The notes beneath the pieces were generated by a model. The model had not been told where the DNA came from. It made no database searches and saw nothing but the letters and a program-made list of their open reading frames with translations. From the NCBI GenBank assembly GCA_040877935.1, contig JBBDNB010000003.1, positions 1 through 43,518 on the forward strand: 43,518 nucleotides of DNA, in the 5' to 3' direction. Positions 6,983 to 14,474 of the stretch are shown here, in pieces. The position numbers were made by a program, and so were the translations under genes. How positions within the stretch are numbered: position 1 is the first letter of the stretch; each line of letters starts with the position of its first letter. Origin of the DNA: Chitinophagales bacterium (lineage in GTDB: Bacteria > Bacteroidota > Bacteroidia > Chitinophagales > CAIOSU01).

Positions 6983-9282
6983 GCGCTTTGTTTTTTTGGT
7001 TTTTTGGAAAAATTCACAATGGCAAATACACCCAATGCCGCAATGGCCAATACCGTTATTTCACCAAAAGTATCTATGGACCTGAAATCTACCAGAATCA
7101 CATTTACAATATTTTTTCCTTTTGCCAATGTATAACTGTTTTCGGCATAAAAATCCTTCAATTTAGAATCCAATGGATTATAAGTGATGGCCAGCAAAAT
7201 AAAGGTAACCAATGCACCCACTCCCAATGAAATGAACATGTCCCTGATTTTTATAAAACTCGATTTTTGAATGACATTTACTGGCAAGGTGTGCAAAATC
7301 AAGACAAACAAAGTGATGGTGAGCGCATCTATCAAGAAAAAGGTGATGGCCAAATCAGGCGCGCCTGCCTCTAAAAACACAATGGAAATTACAATGCCAA
7401 CAATGCCCAAAGAAAGCAAAGACCCAATTTTGGATTTGACCTTAACGGTAAGAAATAGTGCCAACAGAATGATTACGCCTAGCACCACCTCAAAGACATA
7501 AATGTCTATTGCAGCATAATTGATCCTAATTCCCGCTTTGTAGAAAAAGGTAAAACCTGTCAAAAGCAGGACAGAAAGCAGTGTGAACACTACATAATAG
7601 CGCAAACGGCCATTTTGAATCGTCTTGGTCTGCCAATCTGCAAAACTGAGCATTCCCGAAACGGCATGGTCATAAATTCTAGAAGGTGCAATGGCATTTA
7701 GGAATGCAATTTTTTTATTGGTATTAAATTTTAATTGCAAAAAATAAAGCCCCCCTCCCAATAATATGGAGAGCAAGCTGAGGAGAAAAGCCGTATTGAT
7801 TCCATGCCACAATGCCAGGTGTTTTTCTGGCAAATTTCCATCCAGGCTCTGCGCTGCTCCCGAAATCAAATGGGACAAAAGATTGGGAAACAATCCGAAA
7901 AACAAGCCCAAGGCCGCAACCAGCATTGGCGCAGCATAAAGCAAAAAGGAAGCCTTGCTAATATTTTCACTGGAAGCACCCTGCTTTTTGAAAAAAGTTT
8001 TGTGCGTAAGCATCAACAATAGCGCTACAAACAGTGCCCCGGTGAGCAATAATGCAATGGTAATTAGCAATGACTGAGCCGGAGCCGACAGCGTCATTTC
8101 CAATAACATTTCCTTGGCTATAAATCCAAAAAAGGGCAAAATTCCGCCCAAGGACAATGCTGCCAATAAAATGAGTGCAAATACAATAGGCAGTTTTTTG
8201 TATAAATCAACAGGTAATTCGCTAATAAGCCTTGTGCCACTTTGTTTGTCAACAATTCCGGCCAGCATAAACAAGGCGGATTTGTATAGGGCATGTGCCA
8301 AAATATAAGCCATTCCGGCATAAATGGCGGCCTTTGTGCCAATGCCAAAAGAAAGCACCATTATGCCCAATGCACTGATGGTGGAATAAGCCAGGATTTT
8401 CTTCAGATCATCGGAGCGGAAAGCCATGATGGCACCTGTGAGCATGGTCAATGTTCCGAAAGTGGTCAAAATCAGCGACCATTCAAAAGTGTCGCCCAAA
8501 ACGGGGAAAAAGCGCGCTACAAAATACACGCCTGCCTTTACCATAGTAGCAGAATGCAAATAAGCACTAACGGGCGTGGGCGCGGCCATAGCATTAGGCA
8601 GCCAAAAATGAAAGGGCACCTGTGCCGATTTGGTAAATGCCCCTGTCAATACGCAAAGCAGTATGGGCAAATACAATTTGTGCTTGACAATTGAATCCTG
8701 ATACTGCGCCAATTCCGAAATATTGTATTCGCCAGTAACCACGCCCAGCAAAACCAAGCCAGCCAACAGTGCCAGACCTCCTGCCGCAGTTACCAGCAAA
8801 CCCTGCAATGCTGCATAACGGGCACTTTCCTTTTCGTGGTTGTAGCCAATCAGCATAAAGGATGTGATGCTGGTCATTTCCCAAAAAACAATTATGCTCA
8901 GCAGATTATCGGCCAAGACCAAGCCCAGCATAGAGGCCATAAAAACCGTAAGGAATATGAAAAAGCGACTGTAATGCTCCGTAACTTTCATATAATAAGC
9001 CGCATAGAAATAGATCAATGTGCCAATGCCGGTAATGAGCAGGGCAAACAAAAGGCTAAGCCCATCTAAGTAAAAATCCAGGCGCAGGTTAAAGTAGCTG
9101 TTCCATTCCAGGGAGCTGCGCAGTGGCTCGTCCAACACCCCGCCAAAATACTGTGCCATAAACCAGCCAAAAGCCGACAGTGGCAAGAGCGCAAGCAGAT
9201 AAGCCGTCTTGTTGCCCAATATGCGGTGCAATAGCGGAATGCAAAGTGCAGTAAGTAAAATGACGAGCAGAATTACTATCAT
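6979..9282 (-). CDS. mnhA: Na+/H+ antiporter subunit A (MnhA/MrpA)
   Basis: The 767-residue product is the large antiporter subunit. Residues 1 to about 500 are NuoL-like, with VFWEMTSITSFMLIGYNHE (Glu at about 135), a conserved Lys region in FTKSAQVPFHFWLPNAMAA, and a His-containing helix HSATMVKAGVY. Residues from about 580 to the end match the MbhD/MbhE-type C-terminal extension (GAPDLAITFFLIDALTITLF, then VILVDFRSIDTFGEITVLA). This extension distinguishes MrpA from NuoL and is thought to form the sodium path. First gene of the operon: exchange of cytoplasmic Na+ for external H+ supports alkaline pH and salt tolerance. Confidence 0.96.
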   Translation of the reverse strand: MIVILLVILLTALCIPLLHRILGNKTAYLLALLPLSAFGWFMAQYFGGVLDEPLRSSLEWNSYFNLRLDFYLDGLSLLFALLITGIGTLIYFYAAYYMKVTEHYSRFFIFLTVFMASMLGLVLADNLLSIIVFWEMTSITSFMLIGYNHEKESARYAALQGLLVTAAGGLALLAGLVLLGVVTGEYNISELAQYQDSIVKHKLYLPILLCVLTGAFTKSAQVPFHFWLPNAMAAPTPVSAYLHSATMVKAGVYFVARFFPVLGDTFEWSLILTTFGTLTMLTGAIMAFRSDDLKKILAYSTISALGIMVLSFGIGTKAAIYAGMAYILAHALYKSALFMLAGIVDKQSGTRLISELPVDLYKKLPIVFALILLAALSLGGILPFFGFIAKEMLLEMTLSAPAQSLLITIALLLTGALFVALLLMLTHKTFFKKQGASSENISKASFLLYAAPMLVAALGLFFGLFPNLLSHLISGAAQSLDGNLPEKHLALWHGINTAFLLSLLSILLGGGLYFLQLKFNTNKKIAFLNAIAPSRIYDHAVSGMLSFADWQTKTIQNGRLRYYVVFTLLSVLLLTGFTFFYKAGIRINYAAIDIYVFEVVLGVIILLALFLTVKVKSKIGSLLSLGIVGIVISIVFLEAGAPDLAITFFLIDALTITLFVLILHTLPVNVIQKSSFIKIRDMFISLGVGALVTFILLAITYNPLDSKLKDFYAENSYTLAKGKNIVNVILVDFRSIDTFGEITVLAIAALGVFAIVNFSKKPKKQSA

Positions 9283-9306
9283 CGAGCTTGATTAGTATTG
9301 ATGCAG

Positions 9307-9314
9307 CAAATGTA
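9307..9314 (-). promoter_or_regulatory. candidate -7 box for the mnh operon
   Basis: On the minus strand this reads TACATTTG, a match to the Bacteroidota -7 consensus TAnnTTTG, 25 bp before the mnhA start. No clear TTTG -33 element is seen at the expected spacing, so the call rests on the -7 match and position. The rest of 9283-9442 is a G/T-rich stretch with a short TTTTG microsatellite near 9400 and no gene. Confidence 0.4.
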
Positions 9315-9442
9315 TGGAATTCAGAATTTAGGCAGTGCCTGTGGGTGGGAATAATTGTTTGGAGGGGGGATTGGTTAGTTTGTTAATGGTTGAAGCTTTT
9401 GTTTTGTTTTGTTTTGCTGGAAATGTGGGCAAGGCTCAGGTT

Positions 9443-10207
9443 TTATTCAGGTTTGCATTGTTTAATAAAATAATTTCCAAATACTGTTAGATGAAAATCA
9501 TCAGAACTCATATAGTTGGCGGATAAATCTAAATTCAAGTCAACAGTTGGGTCAACTTTGTCATTATCAAAATCAGCTGAAGTTGAGCCGTCTTCAATAT
9601 CAATTTGAGGTTCTTCATATCGAAGAAGTCCAAGGGACTCCAAATTGTCAACGTATATTTTAGTAAATTCTTCACTTAACTCAAACTCTGCTTTTACAGC
9701 ATCAAAACTTATCAGAATATCCGATACATTTATATCGCCTTCAGTAAATTTAAAATTTTTGCTATCTAATAATCTAGCTAATTTCAATTGCCGATTTATA
9801 TAAAAATCTTCATGGATAAAATCTAAAATTTTGGCTTCCAATGATGATAAAGAAGAAAGTGTGTTTATCAATCTTGGTTCTATTCCACTCTCAGGTGTTG
9901 TTGCAATATTTGCTATAAGATTTGCCCATTTATCTTGCAAATTCTCATCTTCTTCGACTGATGATTTTTCTATTAAAGGCACTAAAGTTTTAAGATTTAA
10001 TTCTCTCGGCTCAAGACCATTTTTATCAAGTAACTCTCTTGATTTGTTAAAGATTTTTACTTGATTTTTTAATCTTCTATATCTTACATTATCAGCAAAT
10101 AGTTCACCAAATTCAGTTATCGAAGGTCCCAATAATTTGGACATAAACTTTTCCAATTTGCCCAATATTTGTGCTGGTAGATTTAGGCTTTCAATAATTT
10201 CTTTCAT
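9443..10207 (-). CDS. Abi-alpha-like protein (DUF4393)
   Basis: The 254-residue product has the layout of the Abi-alpha/DUF4393 family. There is an N-terminal helix pair with GPSITEFGELFADNVRYRR, then a central Pro/Glu stretch with LQDKWANLIANIATTPESGI, then a SSLEAKILDFIHED segment. Family members are associated with abortive phage infection, largely from gene context, and the mechanism is unknown. The protein has no membrane helix. The gene follows the 159-residue membrane protein gene on the same strand, with a long nested inverted repeat between them. AT-rich codon use and neighbouring toxin-antitoxin genes suggest an accessory, probably transferred, region. Confidence 0.7.
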   Translation of the reverse strand: MKEIIESLNLPAQILGKLEKFMSKLLGPSITEFGELFADNVRYRRLKNQVKIFNKSRELLDKNGLEPRELNLKTLVPLIEKSSVEEDENLQDKWANLIANIATTPESGIEPRLINTLSSLSSLEAKILDFIHEDFYINRQLKLARLLDSKNFKFTEGDINVSDILISFDAVKAEFELSEEFTKIYVDNLESLGLLRYEEPQIDIEDGSTSADFDNDKVDPTVDLNLDLSANYMSSDDFHLTVFGNYFIKQCKPE

Positions 10208-10234
10208 TCGGTGTATCGTTTGTCTTAAATATCA

Positions 10235-10367
10235 CACAACATGTCGCAGCTAAGAAACGTGGGGCTTTTCGAAGCTCTTTCTTGTCTACCTGTGACAAAG
10301 GTAGCCACGAAGAACGAATCTTGCGGAAACCATCGACCGTTTCTTGTTTTCTTAACTACTGTTGTGC
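10235..10367 (-). repeat. nested inverted repeat, attC-like in layout
   Basis: Three pairs of arms are nested about one centre: CACAACA (10235-10241) with TGTTGTG (10360-10366), AAGAAACG (10252-10259) with CGTTTCTT (10338-10345), and CTACCT (10286-10291) with AGGTAG (10299-10304). On the minus strand the element begins one base after the stop codon of the 159-residue gene with GCACAAC and ends in GTTGTGT, 25-30 bp before the next start. That position, length (about 130 bp) and AAC/GTT ends resemble an integron attC site, but the strict RYYYAAC/GTTRRRY consensus is violated. A plain transcription attenuator is the alternative. Confidence 0.5.
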
Positions 10368-10847
10368 TTAGTTTATTCTCAATATTTGATTATTTAATTC
10401 GCTCAAGAAGCTTAAAATATTTTGTCCAAATTCCCTCTTTACTGATTGGTTTTCAGGATTATTTAAATTACCCGAGTTGATTGTAGTGGTAATTCTTTCA
10501 AGTTGCTCATTTAAATAACGAGTCTCTAAAATACTTTTATTTCTTAAATAAAAATCTCTTGCGTTCGCTGCGTAAAAGTCAATTATGAATTGAACGGCTT
10601 TAGTTCCATCGTTCGGATTATCATATTTTATTATATATAATTTATGTTCAAATTTTCTATACTCATCCAAAAATGATTCTTTCTTTTCAAGAAAGTTTGA
10701 AACACTTGCCTTGACCAGTAGTTCTTTTCTAAGCTCTTCAAATTTTTTTCGGCTTTTTGCCAGTGAATATATTCCAGAAAAACCCGAGATTATTAAGGAA
10801 ACAATCCCTGCTACAATTGCAGCTATTACCGTTGGATTTTCAAACAT
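10368..10847 (-). CDS. membrane-anchored coiled-coil protein, unknown function
   Basis: I do not recognise a family. The 159-residue product has one N-terminal membrane helix (about residues 5-28, VIAAIVAGIVSLIISGFSGI) followed by a Lys/Glu-rich helix likely to form a coiled coil (LAKSRKKFEELRKELLVKA), then a soluble helical part. The predicted topology is a short outside N-terminus and a cytoplasmic body. Small proteins of this layout often accompany defence genes as membrane effectors, but nothing specific is visible. It lies upstream of the Abi-alpha-like gene on the same strand and may be expressed with it. Confidence 0.65.
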   Translation of the reverse strand: MFENPTVIAAIVAGIVSLIISGFSGIYSLAKSRKKFEELRKELLVKASVSNFLEKKESFLDEYRKFEHKLYIIKYDNPNDGTKAVQFIIDFYAANARDFYLRNKSILETRYLNEQLERITTTINSGNLNNPENQSVKREFGQNILSFLSELNNQILRIN

Positions 10848-11007
10848 AGATTTGCTATTTTATTTATAATAACTTTACGGAAGTTAATTCAAAGTATTAC
10901 ACGATAAAGATAATGGAATATTGAAATATTCTAAATCAAGCCGTCCATAGCCACCGCTTGCGTTCCCGATTAGAAATACGGGAAAGGCTCTGCGAGTGTT
11001 AAGTTAG

Positions 11008-11161
11008 TCAGCCTCCGGCTGTAGGTTGAAATATTTTGCGGGACGCAATTCAAATTCTCGCTCGCTAGAAGCGGAGCGAGGGCATCGGCTAAACGCATTT
11101 TGCCTACAGTAGTATGGAATTTCAACTGGGTAGTGGCACTAACCACAGCAAAATCATGTGC
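11008..11161 (-). repeat. dispersed repeat family R, copy A
   Basis: The element spans from GTCAGCCTCCGGCTGTA through TTGAAATATTTTGCGG and CGCAATTCAAATTCTCGCT to a GCGAGCG hairpin, and ends near CCACAGCAAAATCATG. Copy B at 11711-11896 has the same landmarks in the same order and orientation, and copy C at 13674-13716 keeps the central part. The rest of 10848-11347 shows only the HigB remnant at 11227-11316 described below. Confidence 0.75.
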
Positions 11162-11226
11162 TTTGCCTTGCTGAAAATCCGTTCAAGTAGAGCTTGATTT
11201 TTAATTGTGAAAGTTTCCTTTTAATT

Positions 11227-11316
11227 CAACTTTTTGATAGTTTTATATGTATTAATCATGACAAAGCTGAGATTGAAAAAGCCATTCAAATTAGAGCTGA
11301 TTATTTTGACCTATAA
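11227..11316 (+). pseudogene. remnant of a HigB-type toxin C-terminus
   Basis: Just upstream of the HigA-like gene the plus strand translates to pieces such as DKAEIE and AIQIRADYFDL before a stop at 11314-11316. These resemble the conserved C-terminal helix of RelE/HigB toxins (...KAEIEKAIxIRxDYF). No start codon or toxin body can be traced: the upstream sequence has stops and then repeat copy A. A decayed toxin, truncated by repeat insertion or deletion, is the simplest reading. Confidence 0.45.
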
Positions 11317-11347
11317 AATTTGCAAAAATGAAATCCAATAGAAAAAG

Positions 11348-11659
11348 ATGATAATGATGACCATTGATGAACTCAAAGATAGAGACATAGGAAAAGTAGG
11401 AACACCTGAACGAGAGAAATACGAATTTGACCTAAAGATGGAGGTGCTTGGGCGTATGGTTAAATCGGTAAGAAAGGAGCGCCATTTAACACAAGAACAA
11501 TTGGGCAGATTAATTGGTGTTCAGAAATCCCAAATATCGAAGTTGGAGCGGAACACTAAAAACGTAACTATTGAAACCATTTTAAAAGTGTTCGGTGCAT
11601 TAAAAGCAAATGTGAAATTCAGTGTTGAACTAAACCAAAATGAATTCAAGGTTGCCTGA
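11348..11659 (+). CDS. HigA-type XRE-family antitoxin/regulator
   Basis: The 103-residue product has a Cro/C1 helix-turn-helix at about residues 38-92 (RKERHLTQEQLGRLIGVQKS, then SKLERNTKNVTIETILKVF) with an N-terminal extension typical of HigA antitoxins from toxin-first (higBA) loci. Three other ATGs near the first (M3, M4) leave the exact start uncertain. Its partner toxin appears decayed immediately upstream, so this is probably an orphan antitoxin that may still repress its own or related promoters. It lies between repeat copies A and B. Confidence 0.85.
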   Translation: MIMMTIDELKDRDIGKVGTPEREKYEFDLKMEVLGRMVKSVRKERHLTQEQLGRLIGVQKSQISKLERNTKNVTIETILKVFGALKANVKFSVELNQNEFKVA

Positions 11660-11710
11660 AAATTGAAACAATTTGCTTTAGCACCGTGTCAAAATAGCTT
11701 AGGATAATTG

Positions 11711-11896
11711 GCCAGCCTCCGGCTGTATATTGAAATATTTTGCGGTACGCAATTCAAATTCTCGCTTCCCGTATCAAAGGTCGGGAAAGCGGAGCGAGAG
11801 CAGTGAAAACCTTCTAAGTAAAAACTGTTTAAAAGTGGTCGGACAACTTAAAGTCGTCCACTAATGCATACAATACCACAGCAAAAATCATGCGCT
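11711..11896 (-). repeat. dispersed repeat family R, copy B
   Basis: Same landmarks as copy A, from GCCAGCCTCCGGCTGTA to CCACAGCAAAAATCATG. The central hairpin is longer: a secondary stem TTCCCG...CGGGAA replaces the CGCTAGAAGCG tip seen in copies A and C. Stem tips varying around a conserved base suggest that structure is maintained. Confidence 0.75.
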
Positions 11897-11944
11897 TGCG
11901 CGCAAGTGGAACTTCATAACAAAGTCCCAATGCACAATCCGGGT

Positions 11945-12505
11945 TTAACTTTCACCATCATCATCTTTTTCGTAGCCTTCGTAATAATAGGATTGTTCTA
12001 TGCCCTTGAATATAACGTTATGGTCGTCTGTTTTGTCCGTTAAGTGGGCAGCGAGTAATGTGCGCAATTCCAAATCATTTATAGGGCTGCGCTCCATAGC
12101 CTGCAAGTAGAGTGTTTTGTCCACATACTGCCAGTTCACCACTTTTTTCAATCTTTTTTTCAAAATCATATCTAACCATATACGCATTGTTCTGCCGTTG
12201 CCTTCCAAAAATGGGTGGGCAATATTCATTTCTACATATTTGGCAATAATATCTTCAAAGGTGTTTTCGGGCATTTGCTCCACTTTTATCAAAGCTTCCT
12301 TCAGATATAAAGCCGTAGCAAAACGGAAACCACCTTTTGAGATGTTTTGGGTGCGTATTTTTCCGGCAAAATCATATAAGTCGTCAAAGAGGTACCGGTG
12401 TATTTGTTGCAAGCCTTTAGTGGTACCCACTTCTATTTTATCAATATCGCCTGTTTCAAACAATCGGTAGGCTTTTTCGAGGCTTTTTTTATCTATGTTT
12501 TTCAT
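11945..12505 (-). CDS. Fic family protein (class III, C-terminal inhibitory motif)
   Basis: The 186-residue product is a compact Fic/Doc fold with [12 protein letters not shown] at 97-108 (catalytic His97) and the flap region [11 protein letters not shown] near 58-68. The inhibitory motif (S/T)xxxE(G/N) appears at the C-terminus as SYYYEG, residues 172-177. That is the class III arrangement studied in the Neisseria meningitidis Fic protein, where oligomer state controls activity. The start overlaps the upstream ORF6N gene by 4 bases, so the two are translationally coupled. Fic transfers AMP from ATP to protein side chains; the target is unknown. Confidence 0.9.
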   Translation of the reverse strand: MKNIDKKSLEKAYRLFETGDIDKIEVGTTKGLQQIHRYLFDDLYDFAGKIRTQNISKGGFRFATALYLKEALIKVEQMPENTFEDIIAKYVEMNIAHPFLEGNGRTMRIWLDMILKKRLKKVVNWQYVDKTLYLQAMERSPINDLELRTLLAAHLTDKTDDHNVIFKGIEQSYYYEGYEKDDDGES

Positions 12506-13425
12506 ATCAGTTCCGAAATTGAGTTTATAATACTTTGCACAGATGCTTTCTCCATTTTAGAAAAGGCAAACCACTTCTTGCCCAAATCCTTGAGCGATGC
12601 ACCGAGGTGATATACTTCTTTTCCATCAATAATCAAAAAACGATCGTGGCTTTTATTGAAAGTCTTCGCTTCAAAATGGCTGTATTGTTCGTTGGCTTTT
12701 TTAATATCTAGTGTCAATTGTTTACTTGCCTGCCCTGAGCCTGTCGAAGGGGTTTTGCAGAGTAACAAAACTTTAACACCCTTTTTCTTTTTCGCTAAAT
12801 GGGTAATGGTGCTTTCGTTTATGTAATTATCAATTAGCACAATGTTTTCTTTGGCCGAACGAATAATTTTAGAGGCCAATTCATAGGCATCAAATACTTG
12901 TCCGTCAAAAAATACGCCTTGAGTGGGGATATCATCTTTCTTTTCCAGGGCTTTGAACACTTGCTCAAATTTTTGATCGGTTTGGAGTTGGGATTTAAGC
13001 TGTTTTTGCTCAAGATTATCTAAACGATTCCAAAGGCCAATATTAGATGCAATCACTCTTCGCATTTCTACAAATGCATTTATCACTTTAATACTAACTT
13101 GAATGGCTGTTTTGCTGCGCAAAATAGCAGATAGCATCGCTACGCCCTGTTCGGTAAATACGTACGGATTTGTAGTAGAATGTTTTAGTGTTTCAAACCG
13201 GTCACAAATTGTGACCAGTTCTTCTTTTTCATTTTTATTCAACTTAAACCTAAATGATTCAGGGAAACGATCAGCATTCCGTTTGACGGCTTGATTCAGT
13301 ACTTTTGTTTCAACCTGATATAATTCAGCAAGATCTCGGTCGATCATAACCTGAAGATTCCTGAAAACAAAAATCCTGTTTTCAATTTGTTTTTGTGATA
13401 TGACTTCTGCTTTACTCAAGTCCAA
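12502..13425 (-). CDS. ORF6N domain protein with PLD-like C-terminal region
   Basis: The 307-residue product starts with an ORF6N DNA-binding domain (about residues 10-130; [20 protein letters not shown], then [17 protein letters not shown]). This domain is common in phage antirepressors and Bacteroidota mobile regions. A coiled-coil linker leads to a C-terminal part with [15 protein letters not shown] and [20 protein letters not shown], which resembles half of a phospholipase-D-like active-site region (HxRF..ID). It overlaps the fic gene by 4 bases (ATGA), so it may sense DNA and regulate or neutralise the Fic protein. An in-frame dispersed repeat encodes TPSTGSGQ at about residue 230. Confidence 0.87.
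   Translation of the reverse strand: MDLSKAEVISQKQIENRIFVFRNLQVMIDRDLAELYQVETKVLNQAVKRNADRFPESFRFKLNKNEKEELVTICDRFETLKHSTTNPYVFTEQGVAMLSAILRSKTAIQVSIKVINAFVEMRRVIASNIGLWNRLDNLEQKQLKSQLQTDQKFEQVFKALEKKDDIPTQGVFFDGQVFDAYELASKIIRSAKENIVLIDNYINESTITHLAKKKKGVKVLLLCKTPSTGSGQASKQLTLDIKKANEQYSHFEAKTFNKSHDRFLIIDGKEVYHLGASLKDLGKKWFAFSKMEKASVQSIINSISELI
12729..12752 (-). repeat. CTTCGACAGGCTCAGGGCAG repeat inside a coding sequence
   Basis: The 24 bases match a short dispersed repeat (CCTGAGCCTGTCGAAGG) often seen between and within bacterial genes. Here it is in frame in the ORF6N gene and adds PSTGSGQ between two otherwise continuous segments, without disrupting the frame. Confidence 0.75.
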
Positions 13426-13487
13426 TTGGGTTTAATCTATATCAAGTAAATATATCAATATATTTTATGACAGTGGTTATTCCAAGG

Positions 13488-13573
13488 GAAAACAGTAAAA
13501 AAACACTCCCGTCATTCCACAAATTTTTTCTTTCTGTCCCGATTTATTTGAGTCGGGAGAATCTCCATCTACG
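13488..13573 (+). repeat. dispersed repeat, GTCATTCC...GAATCTCCATCTA family, copy 1
   Basis: It shares GGGAAAACAG, CCGTCATTCCA, an A/T-rich middle and GAATCTCCATCTA with bases 32550-32622, in the same order. A small hairpin TCCCGA...TCGGGA occurs only in this copy. With repeat copy C and the 13827-13861 hairpin it fills the 13426-13872 gap; no convincing gene is present there. Confidence 0.65.
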
Positions 13574-13673
13574 AAAGTGGGCAGCGATACTTTTGTTGAC
13601 TTAGATGTTTGAAAACGCACAAGATGGCTGATGCGCTGTGCCATACGCGTCAAATCTTGCACGAGCTGTGGGG

Positions 13674-13716
13674 GGCAATTCAAATCCTCGCTCGCTAGAA
13701 GCGGAGCGAGGGCAGG
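13674..13716 (-). repeat. dispersed repeat family R, copy C (partial)
   Basis: It retains GCAATTCAAATCCTCGCT, the CGCTAGAAGCG hairpin tip and GAGCGAGGGCAG, followed by GGAAAACC as in copy B. The CAGCCTCCGGCTG arm is lost. Orientation is the same as copies A and B, so the Fic/ORF6N pair lies between B and C. Confidence 0.7.
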
Positions 13717-13826
13717 GAAAACCTGAACCTGAAACGATTAGCTCAAATCTATGTCTGCAAAACTTTCAAAATTGGCACGTAAAATTCTTTTCGAGAAGCT
13801 TGCACGCATTCGCTATGCAAATGAGC

Positions 13827-13861
13827 TAATCCTTCAAGGTTTTCAAAACCTTGAAGGATTA
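13827..13861. terminator. 17-bp perfect inverted repeat, bidirectional hairpin
   Basis: Arms TAATCCTTCAAGGTTTT (13827-13843) and its complement (13845-13861) flank a single C. The hairpin lies 11 bp beyond the stop of the methyltransferase gene read on the minus strand and would terminate or protect that mRNA. It is of the same style (A/T-flanked C/G stem) as the repeat at 34368-34402, so it is probably also a dispersed element. Confidence 0.6.
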
Positions 13862-13872
13862 AGTGGTCGTGG

Positions 13873-14460
13873 TCAACTCAACAAATACACATTCTGCCTG
13901 AAAAACAATGCTGTGCTTTTGCTCTGTACAAACTCCACCTTACAATCAAATTCCTGGAAATAAGCCATCCACTGCTCGTGTGATCTATTGCTATGCGGAT
14001 GTCCCTGCCATTCCCAATTCACCAGGCTGTCCATCCAAAAAGTTACTTGTTTTTGAAGGGCATTGCCATACACATCTTCCATGATCAAAACCTGCCGGGC
14101 TGCCCGCAATGCCTCACTTATGAGTTCTTTTTGTGCAGTGGTGTGGTGCAAAACCGTGATTAATAAAGCCGTATCGAAAGTATTGTCCGCAAAAGGCAAT
14201 TTTTTACCGTCAAAAACAAGGGGTTTTATTTGCTCAAAAGCAGATTTGTCCTGTATGTCCAGGGGGGTTACATCAAATCCTTCCTGCATCAGTTTCAGGG
14301 AAAAACCACCATTGCCGCAGCCTATGTCGAGAACTTTTGAGCCTTTGATAAAAGGCTTTAAACGCTTGAATTTTAAATCTACCCTGGGCGGAATGGTTTT
14401 TTGGAGGAACTTATTTAATAATGTGTTTTTCACAATGCAAAATTGTTTAAATTCATCCAA
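13873..14460 (-). CDS. class I SAM-dependent methyltransferase
   Basis: The 195-residue product has a Rossmann-like methyltransferase fold. Motif I is VLDIGCGNGGFSLKL at about residues 43-57, the acidic end of strand 2 is in VTPLDIQDK, and the motif-IV-like stretch LPFADNTFDTALLITVLHH is typical of the Methyltransf_11 group. The C-terminal half (HSNRSHEQWMAYFQ) is reminiscent of enzymes acting on small molecules or quinone-like substrates. The substrate cannot be inferred. The gene is divergent from the esterase gene, sharing a 14-bp gap. Confidence 0.88.
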   Translation of the reverse strand: MDEFKQFCIVKNTLLNKFLQKTIPPRVDLKFKRLKPFIKGSKVLDIGCGNGGFSLKLMQEGFDVTPLDIQDKSAFEQIKPLVFDGKKLPFADNTFDTALLITVLHHTTAQKELISEALRAARQVLIMEDVYGNALQKQVTFWMDSLVNWEWQGHPHSNRSHEQWMAYFQEFDCKVEFVQSKSTALFFRQNVYLLS

Positions 14461-14474
14461 AAAATAGATTAGTC

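Noticed and set aside
9395-9420. TTTTG microsatellite before the Abi-alpha gene end
   Set aside because: Only about three units and outside any coding start; too short to argue for phase variation.
10235-10367. Certain integron attC site
   Set aside because: R-box consensus is violated at one position each side and no integrase is visible, so it is reported only as attC-like.
13477-13683. 68-residue minus-strand ORF in the repeat region
   Set aside because: It is composed of dispersed repeat sequence (GTCATTCC family and family R); similar spurious peptides arise wherever these repeats lie.
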